This document shows, piece after piece, positions 1 through 5,587 of a stretch of 11,658 bases of DNA. The notes beneath the pieces are model-generated. The model made no database searches. It saw only the letters and a list, made by a program, of their open reading frames with translations, and had not been told where the DNA came from. Positions within the stretch are counted from its first letter, which is position 1; the number at the start of each line of letters is the position of its first letter. This DNA is from Porphyromonadaceae bacterium (GTDB lineage Bacteria > Bacteroidota > Bacteroidia > Bacteroidales > CAMTPD01), in NCBI GenBank assembly GCA_003447595.1, contig DLYT01000002.1, forward strand, positions 9,526-21,183, given 5' to 3'. The position numbers were made by a program, and so were the translations under genes.

Positions 1-674
1 CAGAAGGTAGGAACTTGTGATTCGTCTGTCTTAACGTAAGCTAGTATCTTGCTATCTTCCGACCATGACATCAATTGAGTAGTTCCAAACTCTTCTTCAT
101 ATACCCAGTCGGTTGTACCATTGAGCAATTGGTTTACTGCTCCGTCTTTGGTGATTTGAACCTCTGTATTATAATCAAACTTCTTAATCCAAATATTATT
201 GTCTACCACAAACGCACACATTCTTCCATCAGGAGAAAATAAAGGTGCTGTTTGTTTGGTTTCGTTCTCTGTTAATTTGCTTACCATGTTGCGACGCACA
301 TCGAAATCATAGTATTGTGCCAACTTGGAACGACGGTAAATGGATTCTGTATCTTTCCATAATAAGATACGATGTCCGGTTGAGTTGATTTCGTAACCAT
401 CGAATTTATCAAACGCACATTCACGTGCTTTTTTCACATTGAACAATGTATCTACCGGTTCGCCTGTTTTATAAGCGTACTTGATAATCATGGTACGGGC
501 CGGGTTCATTGCTGTATAATGGATACCGTCTGGTAGCGAACGCATCTCGCCTACCGACTTTTGTGAAAACTCACCGTTCACAATCTGCTTCAGCTGCAAC
601 GGCTTTGTTCCGTTTTGCGAAGTAATGTTTTGCAAGGATAACAATGCAATAAACGACAAAAAGATCTTCTTCAT
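1..674 (-). CDS. Dipeptidyl peptidase IV (S9 family), N-terminal part, runs off left edge
   Basis: Reading the minus strand from the ATG at 674 gives 224 uninterrupted codons to the window edge. Residues 1 to about 19 are a signal peptide (MKKIFLSFIALLSLQ...). The rest fits the DPP IV N-terminal beta-propeller, with a repeated blade motif (APLFSPDGRMCAFV, residues 143-156). The decisive mark is DWVYEEEF at 189-196, the DPP IV signature whose paired glutamates bind the free N-terminus of the substrate peptide (Glu205/206 in human DPP4). By family knowledge the enzyme removes X-Pro or X-Ala dipeptides from peptides, here in the periplasm or on the cell surface. Family members are about 720 residues, so roughly 500 residues, including the Ser-Asp-His catalytic domain, lie outside the window. 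The gene is divergent from the radical SAM gene. Other S9 exopeptidases are less likely because of the EE motif. Confidence 0.9.
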   Translation of the reverse strand, partial: MKKIFLSFIALLSLQNITSQNGTKPLQLKQIVNGEFSQKSVGEMRSLPDGIHYTAMNPARTMIIKYAYKTGEPVDTLFNVKKARECAFDKFDGYEINSTGHRILLWKDTESIYRRSKLAQYYDFDVRRNMVSKLTENETKQTAPLFSPDGRMCAFVVDNNIWIKKFDYNTEVQITKDGAVNQLLNGTTDWVYEEEFGTTQLMSWSEDSKILAYVKTDESQVPTF

Positions 675-698
675 GATCAAACATTTTTAGATTGAATG

Positions 699-706
699 CA
701 AATTTA
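699..706 (-). promoter_or_regulatory. -7 promoter element for the DPP IV gene
   Basis: On the minus strand this reads TAAATTTG, a full match to the Bacteroidota -7 consensus TAnnTTTG. It lies 24 bases upstream of the ATG at 674, which leaves a leader of about 20 bases. I see no good -33 TTTG. Confidence 0.6.
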
Positions 707-738
707 GTATAATTCGAACATGAAGAAATATGTTTTAT

Positions 739-746
739 TAATTTTG
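739..746 (+). promoter_or_regulatory. -7 promoter element for the radical SAM gene
   Basis: TAATTTTG matches TAnnTTTG fully but ends only four bases before the GTG start at 751. Transcription would then begin at or next to the start codon. A weaker 7-of-8 match, TATGTTTT at 729-736, would leave a leader of about 10 bases. Confidence 0.45.
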
Positions 747-750
747 CAAC

Positions 751-1683
751 GTGAAAAAAGAAAAGAGATACAACGACTTTGGCGATTTCTTGAAAAATCA
801 TTTCCCTTTTAAGGTGCAAAAGATTTCGATAAACGCCGGTTTTACTTGCCCCAACCGTGATGGTAGCAAAGGGTTGGGTGGTTGCACTTTCTGTAATAAT
901 CAAACCTTTAGCCCTGATTATTGCCATACAGAGAAAAGTGTAACGCAACAATTAAATGAAGGTATTGCATTCTTCGCTCGGAAATATCCCGAGATGAAAT
1001 ATCTGGCCTATTTTCAGGCCTACACAAATACATATGGTGACTTCGAAGCTTTGAAAAAGAAATATGAGGAGGCTTTGGCTCATCCCGATGTAGTAGGTTT
1101 GATTATTGGAACTCGTCCCGACTGTATGCCGGATGTCTTGCTAGACTATTTGCAAGAGTTGTCTCAACGTACATTCGTTATGGTTGAGTATGGGGTGGAA
1201 AGTACGCTCGACTCTACATTGGAGCGCATCAACCGTGGTCATTCGTATGCAGAGTCTGAAGAGACGATCAAGCGAACTGCCGCTCGTGGTATTTTGACCG
1301 GAGCACACTTGATACTTGGACTTCCCGGCGAAACAACAGAAGAGATTCTGGATCATGCCCGACGCATTTCGAAGCTGCCGCTTACAACGGTAAAGCTTCA
1401 TCAACTTCAGTTGATTCGTTTCACACGAATGGCCAAAGAGTTTGATGAAGACCCGAAGGACTTCCGACTGTTTACGGTTGACGAATACATTGATCTGGCT
1501 ATCGACTTTATCGAACTACTTAATCCGGACTTTACAGTAGAACGCTTCGTTTCTCAATCGCCCAAAAGTCTTCTTATCGCACCCGACTGGGGCTTGAAGA
1601 ATTTTGAGTTTACAGCGAAACTGAATAAACGAATTGTAGAGCGAGATACTTGGCAAGGGAAGTTATTTAATGCAGAATCATAA
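751..1683 (+). CDS. TIGR01212/YtqA-YhcC family radical SAM protein
   Basis: The 310-residue product has the family's modified radical SAM cluster motif: C33, C45 and C48 within CPNRDGSKGLGGCTFC, which hold a [4Fe-4S] cluster that cleaves S-adenosylmethionine. Other family marks are FQAYTNTY (88-95), GTRPDC (120-125), MVEYGVES (144-151), HLILGLPGE (186-194), KLHQLQ (215-220) and the C-terminal APDWG (277-281). Length and motif order are normal. The family is cytosolic. In Bacillus the relative YtqA has been linked to tRNA wobble-uridine modification with its neighbour YtqB; applying that here is inference, and no ytqB-like gene is adjacent. The start is the GTG at 751: an in-frame TAA at 739 blocks anything upstream, there is no nearby internal ATG, and the homologous N-terminus (RYNDFGDFLK) begins at once. 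No Shine-Dalgarno is visible. The gene ends at a strong hairpin shared with the convergent DUF4251 gene. Confidence 0.92.
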   Translation: MKKEKRYNDFGDFLKNHFPFKVQKISINAGFTCPNRDGSKGLGGCTFCNNQTFSPDYCHTEKSVTQQLNEGIAFFARKYPEMKYLAYFQAYTNTYGDFEALKKKYEEALAHPDVVGLIIGTRPDCMPDVLLDYLQELSQRTFVMVEYGVESTLDSTLERINRGHSYAESEETIKRTAARGILTGAHLILGLPGETTEEILDHARRISKLPLTTVKLHQLQLIRFTRMAKEFDEDPKDFRLFTVDEYIDLAIDFIELLNPDFTVERFVSQSPKSLLIAPDWGLKNFEFTAKLNKRIVERDTWQGKLFNAES

Positions 1684-1684
1684 C

Positions 1685-1735
1685 CTATACAATAAAATGG
1701 GGCTGGTATATAACCAGCCCCATTTTATTGTATAG
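1685..1735. terminator. Bidirectional terminator, 23-bp perfect hairpin
   Basis: Bases 1685-1707 are perfectly complementary to 1713-1735, around a five-base loop ATATA. The core is GGGGCTGGT/ACCAGCCCC, flanked by A-rich and T-rich arms (AATAAAAT/ATTTTATT) that supply a U-tract in either direction. It begins two bases after the radical SAM stop and ends 15 bases before the stop of the convergent DUF4251 gene, so it probably terminates both. Confidence 0.92.
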
Positions 1736-1750
1736 AATCTTAAACTTGTC

Positions 1751-2260
1751 TTAGTCGTTATCATCGTTTTCTAGTTTCAGATTTCCATAAAACGTAATTG
1801 CACGTTTTGTGGATGGTGTCACCGAAATGGTACTATTCCCATTATCGAAGACTTCAACTCTGAAATTGTAAGAATTGCGACCTTCATTTACTTTATACGT
1901 AATCACGTATTTGTCTTTCTTATCTTTCTTTGCTTTATAGTCGATCATAGGCTGATCTTCAAACTTAATACCTCCCTCTTCACCGATAGGAGCACTATAG
2001 GCTACACCAAAATAAGGCAAATAAGAAGAAGCATTTCCATTTTCCACTTCGATTTCATAAGGAGATGTAAGTTCCCTTGATTGTCCGCCTGATGGAACAG
2101 CTCGATTCACTTGAATTTCAAAGTCGCCCGATTCGATCAAGGTTTGCACCTTTGTGGCTACTTCTTTTTTCTTCTCTTCTTTACTCTGAGCAAACAGTGT
2201 TGTTGCTGTACAGGTAAATAATACGAGCATTGTGGTAAGAATAAATTTCATTTTCTTCAT
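1751..2260 (-). CDS. Secreted DUF4251 domain-containing protein
   Basis: This 169-residue protein starts with a signal peptide (MKKMKFILTTMLVLFTCTATTLFA, cleavage near A24/Q25). C17 is not in a proper lipobox, so it should be a soluble periplasmic or secreted protein. A lysine/glutamate-rich stretch (27-37) follows. Then comes the DUF4251 pattern: an early IESGDFEI helix-strand (42-49), the segment SYLPYFGVAYSAP (79-91) with EEGGIKF (94-100), and a C-terminal strand pair SYNFRVEVFDNG (130-141) and STISVTPSTKRAITFYG (143-159). This fold is common in Bacteroidales and has no established function. The gene has its own -7 element and converges on the radical SAM gene. The family call rests on remembered motif similarity. 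Confidence 0.82.
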   Translation of the reverse strand: MKKMKFILTTMLVLFTCTATTLFAQSKEEKKKEVATKVQTLIESGDFEIQVNRAVPSGGQSRELTSPYEIEVENGNASSYLPYFGVAYSAPIGEEGGIKFEDQPMIDYKAKKDKKDKYVITYKVNEGRNSYNFRVEVFDNGNSTISVTPSTKRAITFYGNLKLENDDND

Positions 2261-2289
2261 AGCGTTTAAATTTTAAATGTATCGCTCAC

Positions 2290-2297
2290 CAAATATA
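2290..2297 (-). promoter_or_regulatory. -7 promoter element for the DUF4251 gene
   Basis: The minus strand reads TATATTTG, a full match to TAnnTTTG, 29 bases upstream of the ATG at 2260. I see no convincing -33 box. No clear terminator hairpin lies between the CLC stop at 2370 and this element, so readthrough from the CLC gene is possible. Confidence 0.55.
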
Positions 2298-2369
2298 AAA
2301 ACGAAACCCATTAAATTGTTTTGAATCAATACTATATAACATTCTTTGTAACTCCTTGAATATCTACTT

Positions 2370-3656
2370 TTATTTCACATCACCGAGCCGTTTGCCTTCA
2401 TAATGCTTGGGCGTTACATACTTTGCACTGCCAATAAGTTGCGAAGTATAAATACCGGAGTGACCCGAAAAAAGATAGGCGACAACACATGCGATGGCCA
2501 AATAAATACCACATTCGATACCAAAGAGTTCAATCCCCATTACCAAACAAGCAATGGGCGTATTGGCTGCTCCTGCAAAAACAGCAACGAATCCCATACC
2601 GGCCAATAAAGCCATCGGTAAAGGAATTATAAAGGACAATGTATTCCCTAAAGTTGCTCCAATAAAGAAGAGTGGCGTTACTTCACCACCTTTAAATCCC
2701 ATCCCCAACGTGAAAGTTGTAAAAAGGAGCTTTGCCATAAACGCATATTCGGGTTGGGGTATCGAAAAGGAGTCTACAATGGTAGGTACTCCAAGTCCGA
2801 TGTATTTGGTGGTTCCGATAAGATATACAACGAATGCCAAAAGCGCCCCTCCTATTACCGGACGCAAAGGAGGATACTTAATCGTAGCAACACTAAGCTT
2901 TCCTATTTGATGAGACATTTTAGAGAATAACATTGCTGTGAGTCCGAACGCTATCCCTGCAAGAATAGACCATCCAACAAACTCAAGCGTTAATGATGGA
3001 ACGAATGGTATTTCATAATGGGTATGATCCACTCCCCACCAATTGCAACTAATATTTGCTATTAGTGCTGTTAAAAAACTAGCAACAATGGCTTCATAGC
3101 GCATTCGTCCTACTACCAATACTTCGAGTGCAAAAATAGCACCGGCCAATGGTGTTCCAAATACGGAAGCAAACCCACCGCTGATACCACATACGATAAG
3201 GATACGCCGATCATGAATATTGAGTTTAAATACCCTGGTTAGCTGATCGGCTATTGCTCCGCCTATTTGCACGCCTGTACCTTCTCGTCCGGCAGACCCT
3301 CCAAAGAAATGAGTTGCAATCGTTCCGAAGAATACCAACGGAGCCATTCGAAAAGGAATGATTCGCTTCGGATCTTGAAACTCATCCAGCAGTTGATTAT
3401 TCCCTTTTACAACACTCTGCCCATAATAGTAGTACAATGCTCCGATCACAAATCCCCCTATTGGCAAAAATGCGATAATCCACTCATGCGCATTACGCCA
3501 ATTGGTTGCCCATTGTAGGGTATTTAGAAACAAAGCAGATGCACTTCCCGACAAAACACCTACCAGCAACGCAAAAAAGGACCACTTCAATAAATAAGCG
3601 ATCAACATGATTTGCTCGTATGCAAATAGATTTTGTTTGATGTTACGAATCTTCAT
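2370..3656 (-). CDS. CLC-family anion/proton antiporter, probable fluoride exporter (CLC-F/SycA-like)
   Basis: The 428-residue inner-membrane protein has about ten or more hydrophobic segments and the CLC anion-pathway motifs. GREGTGVQIGG (123-133) carries the external gating glutamate E125. GGFASVFGTPLAGAIFALE (160-178) is the proline-rich helix-loop. GGEVTPLF (323-330) replaces the usual GGIFAP-type loop, and SGHSGIYT (397-404) holds the late tyrosine. Three features depart from chloride-type CLCs and match what I recall of CLC-F: GNNQLLDE (85-92) in place of GSGIP, threonine instead of proline after GREG, and E325/T327 in GGEVT. CLC-F proteins exchange F- for H+ and protect against fluoride. 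Chloride transport cannot be excluded from sequence alone. I chose the ATG at 3656; an in-frame TTG at 3668 would add four residues (MIYS) but is a poor start. I see no recognisable crcB (fluoride) riboswitch upstream. A terminator hairpin lies just before the gene. Confidence 0.9.
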   Translation of the reverse strand: MKIRNIKQNLFAYEQIMLIAYLLKWSFFALLVGVLSGSASALFLNTLQWATNWRNAHEWIIAFLPIGGFVIGALYYYYGQSVVKGNNQLLDEFQDPKRIIPFRMAPLVFFGTIATHFFGGSAGREGTGVQIGGAIADQLTRVFKLNIHDRRILIVCGISGGFASVFGTPLAGAIFALEVLVVGRMRYEAIVASFLTALIANISCNWWGVDHTHYEIPFVPSLTLEFVGWSILAGIAFGLTAMLFSKMSHQIGKLSVATIKYPPLRPVIGGALLAFVVYLIGTTKYIGLGVPTIVDSFSIPQPEYAFMAKLLFTTFTLGMGFKGGEVTPLFFIGATLGNTLSFIIPLPMALLAGMGFVAVFAGAANTPIACLVMGIELFGIECGIYLAIACVVAYLFSGHSGIYTSQLIGSAKYVTPKHYEGKRLGDVK

Positions 3657-3673
3657 AGAATAAATCAAAACAT

Positions 3674-3712
3674 AAAAAAGCTGCCCAAATACAGATTGTA
3701 TACGGGCAGCTT
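3674..3712 (-). terminator. Intrinsic terminator after the acidic protein gene, directly ahead of the CLC gene
   Basis: Bases 3678-3686 pair with 3704-3712 (AAGCTGCCC on the transcript side, nine pairs). An inner five-pair helix 3689-3693/3697-3701 sits above a small internal loop. On the minus strand the stem is followed by a run of six T. It lies 43 bases past the stop of the acidic protein gene, and its T-run ends only 17 bases before the CLC start codon. It may therefore also act in the CLC leader. Confidence 0.85.
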
Positions 3713-3754
3713 ATAGATTATATCTTCTCAACGAATCGTTGTTGTCGTTGTCTG

Positions 3755-4219
3755 TTATTTCAAGTCGGATAAAAGTTTGTCGATAAACTCGTCAAGCTCT
3801 TTATCAAATTTCTCAAGCAAAGCATCGTCTAAACGAATGGTATCGTCGTCCATAAACAGAAGCTCTTCTTGAATAATAAAATCTTCGTCTGTCAGACTTA
3901 TCGAAAATGGCTTCAAGATAGATTCTTTATCAAAAGCTCCTTGTTCTGCCATTTGACTAAGCACGGACTTTAACGGTGTTGCAATATTAGCAATAAAGTC
4001 ACTTTCTTCATCAAAAGAAACACCTGCCTGTGAAAGGCCTAAGCGCTCAAGTAGAGTTTCGTTATCGTCGAAAATGAGCATCTCGCCGTTTTCTGTATCT
4101 ATTTGAACAAACAAATCACTAATCAAAGTTGACCCGGCATGACCCGACTCAATCTTTTTTACCGCACATTTAAATGCATGCTCCATTACATTGTGCACTT
4201 TTGTATAATCCGCACTCAT
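3755..4219 (-). CDS. Conserved-looking acidic protein of unknown function
   Basis: I do not recognise a family for this 154-residue protein. It has no signal peptide or membrane segment, so it should be cytosolic. It is strongly acidic: I count 35 Asp/Glu against 13 Lys/Arg. The first half contains strand-like stretches (TLISDLFVQIDTENGEMLIFDD, with a break near 46). The second half has acidic, hydrophobic-patterned segments (DEDFIIQEELLFMDDDT, 113-129) and a C-terminal amphipathic helix (ALLEKFDKELDEFIDKLL, 134-151). The ATG at 4219 is the natural start, 33 bases after a perfect -7 element. A good terminator follows, so it is probably a single-gene unit. It is a real gene by length, promoter, terminator and amino-acid pattern; no function is proposed. 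Confidence 0.8.
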   Translation of the reverse strand: MSADYTKVHNVMEHAFKCAVKKIESGHAGSTLISDLFVQIDTENGEMLIFDDNETLLERLGLSQAGVSFDEESDFIANIATPLKSVLSQMAEQGAFDKESILKPFSISLTDEDFIIQEELLFMDDDTIRLDDALLEKFDKELDEFIDKLLSDLK

Positions 4220-4251
4220 AATTCCAATCGTTTATTGTCTCTACTAATAAA

Positions 4252-4259
4252 CAAACGTA
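4252..4259 (-). promoter_or_regulatory. -7 promoter element for the acidic protein gene
   Basis: The minus strand reads TACGTTTG, a full match to TAnnTTTG, 32 bases upstream of the ATG at 4219. This suggests a leader of roughly 25-30 bases. No clear -33 box. Confidence 0.55.
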
Positions 4260-4314
4260 CGCAATCTTTTTCAATTAAATCTGTATTTATCAAACAAAAA
4301 TTGGGCTTTATTTA

Positions 4315-5376
4315 CTAATATCTCAATTGAGAATTTAATTCTTTAGATTGTTCGATTCGCGTTTCCAATGCTTTATGATACAGGTCTAGCTCTTTTTGTA
4401 AAGAAGCATCTTTATTATACCCTTTTGAACTAAGTATTTGTTGAGCCTTGTTGATCCAGTCGAGCGCTTGTTGGTAATTATCATTCAATTCACAACAAAC
4501 AGCAATGTTGTTTGCGGCCTTTGCTTTGCTTTTTACTGAAGACGATTTCTCGTATATTTTCTCCCAAATCAATACCGCCTCGCCCCATTTATCTTTACGC
4601 AAATTTGCATCGGCAGCCATCCAATCGGATTGATAAGAAGAATAAAGCTTCCGATTATCCGCAACCCAAATCGGTATAATCTTATTTGCGATTCGGTTCC
4701 CCATCATACTACCGGTTGCACAAACTACAGTACCCGCATATTCACTGTTGATAAGTTCTTTAAGATCATCTCTACGTGTACTCACATCATCATTACGCCA
4801 AGTCAAACTATCCACATAGCGCATTGATGTCATATGCGTCTTTTCTCTAAATGGAATGTATACATTGAAGAGACAAAAGCCTCTTACCTTTATACTTCCA
4901 TTCTTCAGTCCGACCTTATTATCGAGCAATGAAATCTGAGAATTATAGATCTGATGATCGAGGGAAATAATTGCGTCTGCGCCAGCCTGCAATGCTAACT
5001 CATTCACAATATTATTATCCAACCTTCCCGGTAATTCAAATTTATCATCTCCTCGCAACGACTCGTTGAGCACTGTCACTTTGGTAAAAAAGTTATTCTT
5101 ATTCAACTCATAACTCAACGAGTTGACCGTATGATATGCTGCACTATCTACCGGAACTGCTATCGGCTCAATCGGATGTCCATTAAAGGTATGTTTCACT
5201 CCGAAAGTAGGATCTTGAGGCACCGTATTATTAATCACTAATATCCGTGTCACATTTTCGGGAAAAGTAATCTCAGCCGGACGTTGGTATTCTATCGCTA
5301 AATTACGTGTAGATGCACAGCTTGCCATTAGCATGCACCCCATACTTAATATCATTATTTTCTGCAATGTATTCAT
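4315..5376 (-). CDS. DUF6340-like lipoprotein with C-terminal TPR-like helices
   Basis: The 353-residue product has a short lipoprotein signal ending in a lipobox, LMAS-C20, so it should be lipid-anchored. The residues after the cysteine (ASTRNL) lack an obvious acidic surface-export signal, which favours a periplasmic location, though weakly. Residues 40-110 look like a mixed alpha/beta domain (RILVINNTVPQDPTFG, 44-59). GADAIISLDHQI (132-143) resembles the second half of that domain. Residues 247-345 are helical and TPR-like: WMAADANLRKDKWGEAVLIW (252-271), AKAANNIAVCCELNDNYQQA (285-304), and a final coiled segment (326-350). This arrangement is what I remember of the Bacteroidales DUF6340 lipoproteins, whose function is not known. 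TPR repeats usually mediate protein contacts. The gene has its own promoter and a 75-base leader. The family name is inference; the lipoprotein and TPR parts are visible. Confidence 0.78.
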   Translation of the reverse strand: MNTLQKIMILSMGCMLMASCASTRNLAIEYQRPAEITFPENVTRILVINNTVPQDPTFGVKHTFNGHPIEPIAVPVDSAAYHTVNSLSYELNKNNFFTKVTVLNESLRGDDKFELPGRLDNNIVNELALQAGADAIISLDHQIYNSQISLLDNKVGLKNGSIKVRGFCLFNVYIPFREKTHMTSMRYVDSLTWRNDDVSTRRDDLKELINSEYAGTVVCATGSMMGNRIANKIIPIWVADNRKLYSSYQSDWMAADANLRKDKWGEAVLIWEKIYEKSSSVKSKAKAANNIAVCCELNDNYQQALDWINKAQQILSSKGYNKDASLQKELDLYHKALETRIEQSKELNSQLRY

Positions 5377-5420
5377 GGTTTTCTTTTTTAAGATAGCGTC
5401 TAATAGAGTTGATAATGACC

Positions 5421-5435
5421 AACTAACGCTTAGTT
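5421..5435. repeat. Short inverted repeat in the leader of the lipoprotein gene
   Basis: AACTAA and TTAGTT surround CGC, a perfect six-pair dyad inside the predicted leader, 16 bases past the -7 element. An overlapping five-pair hairpin, AGTTG (5407-5411) with CAACT (5420-5424), is mutually exclusive with it. Both are short and could be chance. Confidence 0.35.
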
Positions 5436-5450
5436 ATTTATTGAACAATT

Positions 5451-5458
5451 CAAATATA
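5451..5458 (-). promoter_or_regulatory. -7 promoter element for the DUF6340-like gene
   Basis: The minus strand reads TATATTTG, a full match to TAnnTTTG. It is 75 bases upstream of the ATG at 5376, which implies a leader of about 70 bases. It lies downstream of the valS terminator, so the lipoprotein gene is probably transcribed independently of valS. Confidence 0.5.
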
Positions 5459-5524
5459 TAAAAAGTAAAACGTTAGCACTCTATTTTTTATTTATTTCAA
5501 CAAGAGATAATCTGTGCAGATGAT

Positions 5525-5561
5525 AAAAAAAAGGCTTCGAGCATATTTACCCGAAGCCTTT
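5525..5561 (-). terminator. Intrinsic terminator of valS
   Basis: Bases 5530-5539 pair with 5552-5561 (AAAGGCTTCG, ten pairs) around a 12-base loop. On the minus strand the hairpin runs into eight T residues. It begins 26 bases past the valS stop codon and is a textbook rho-independent terminator. Confidence 0.92.
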
Positions 5562-5587
5562 CATCGTATATTTTAATCTAAGATAGA

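Noticed and set aside
571..951. 126-codon minus-strand open frame over the divergent promoter and the radical SAM N-terminus
   Set aside because: It overlaps two well-supported genes and both promoters, and the translation has no recognisable motif. It is a shadow frame.
2554..2910. 118-codon plus-strand open frame inside the CLC gene
   Set aside because: It is antisense to a gene with full CLC motifs, has no promoter, and shows a Pro/Lys-rich composition typical of a reverse-strand shadow.
3657..3754. Fluoride (crcB) riboswitch upstream of the CLC gene
   Set aside because: I looked for the GGCGATGG-like 5' segment and the conserved 3' GCTGATG..CTCCTA segment on the minus strand and found neither. 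The only structure is the terminator hairpin.
4262..4303. Possible terminator after the lipoprotein gene: CAATTTTT pairing with AAAAAGATTG on the minus strand
   Set aside because: The stem is A/T-only apart from two pairs, has a bulge and a loop of about 24 bases, and overlaps the promoter of the next gene. It is too weak to call.
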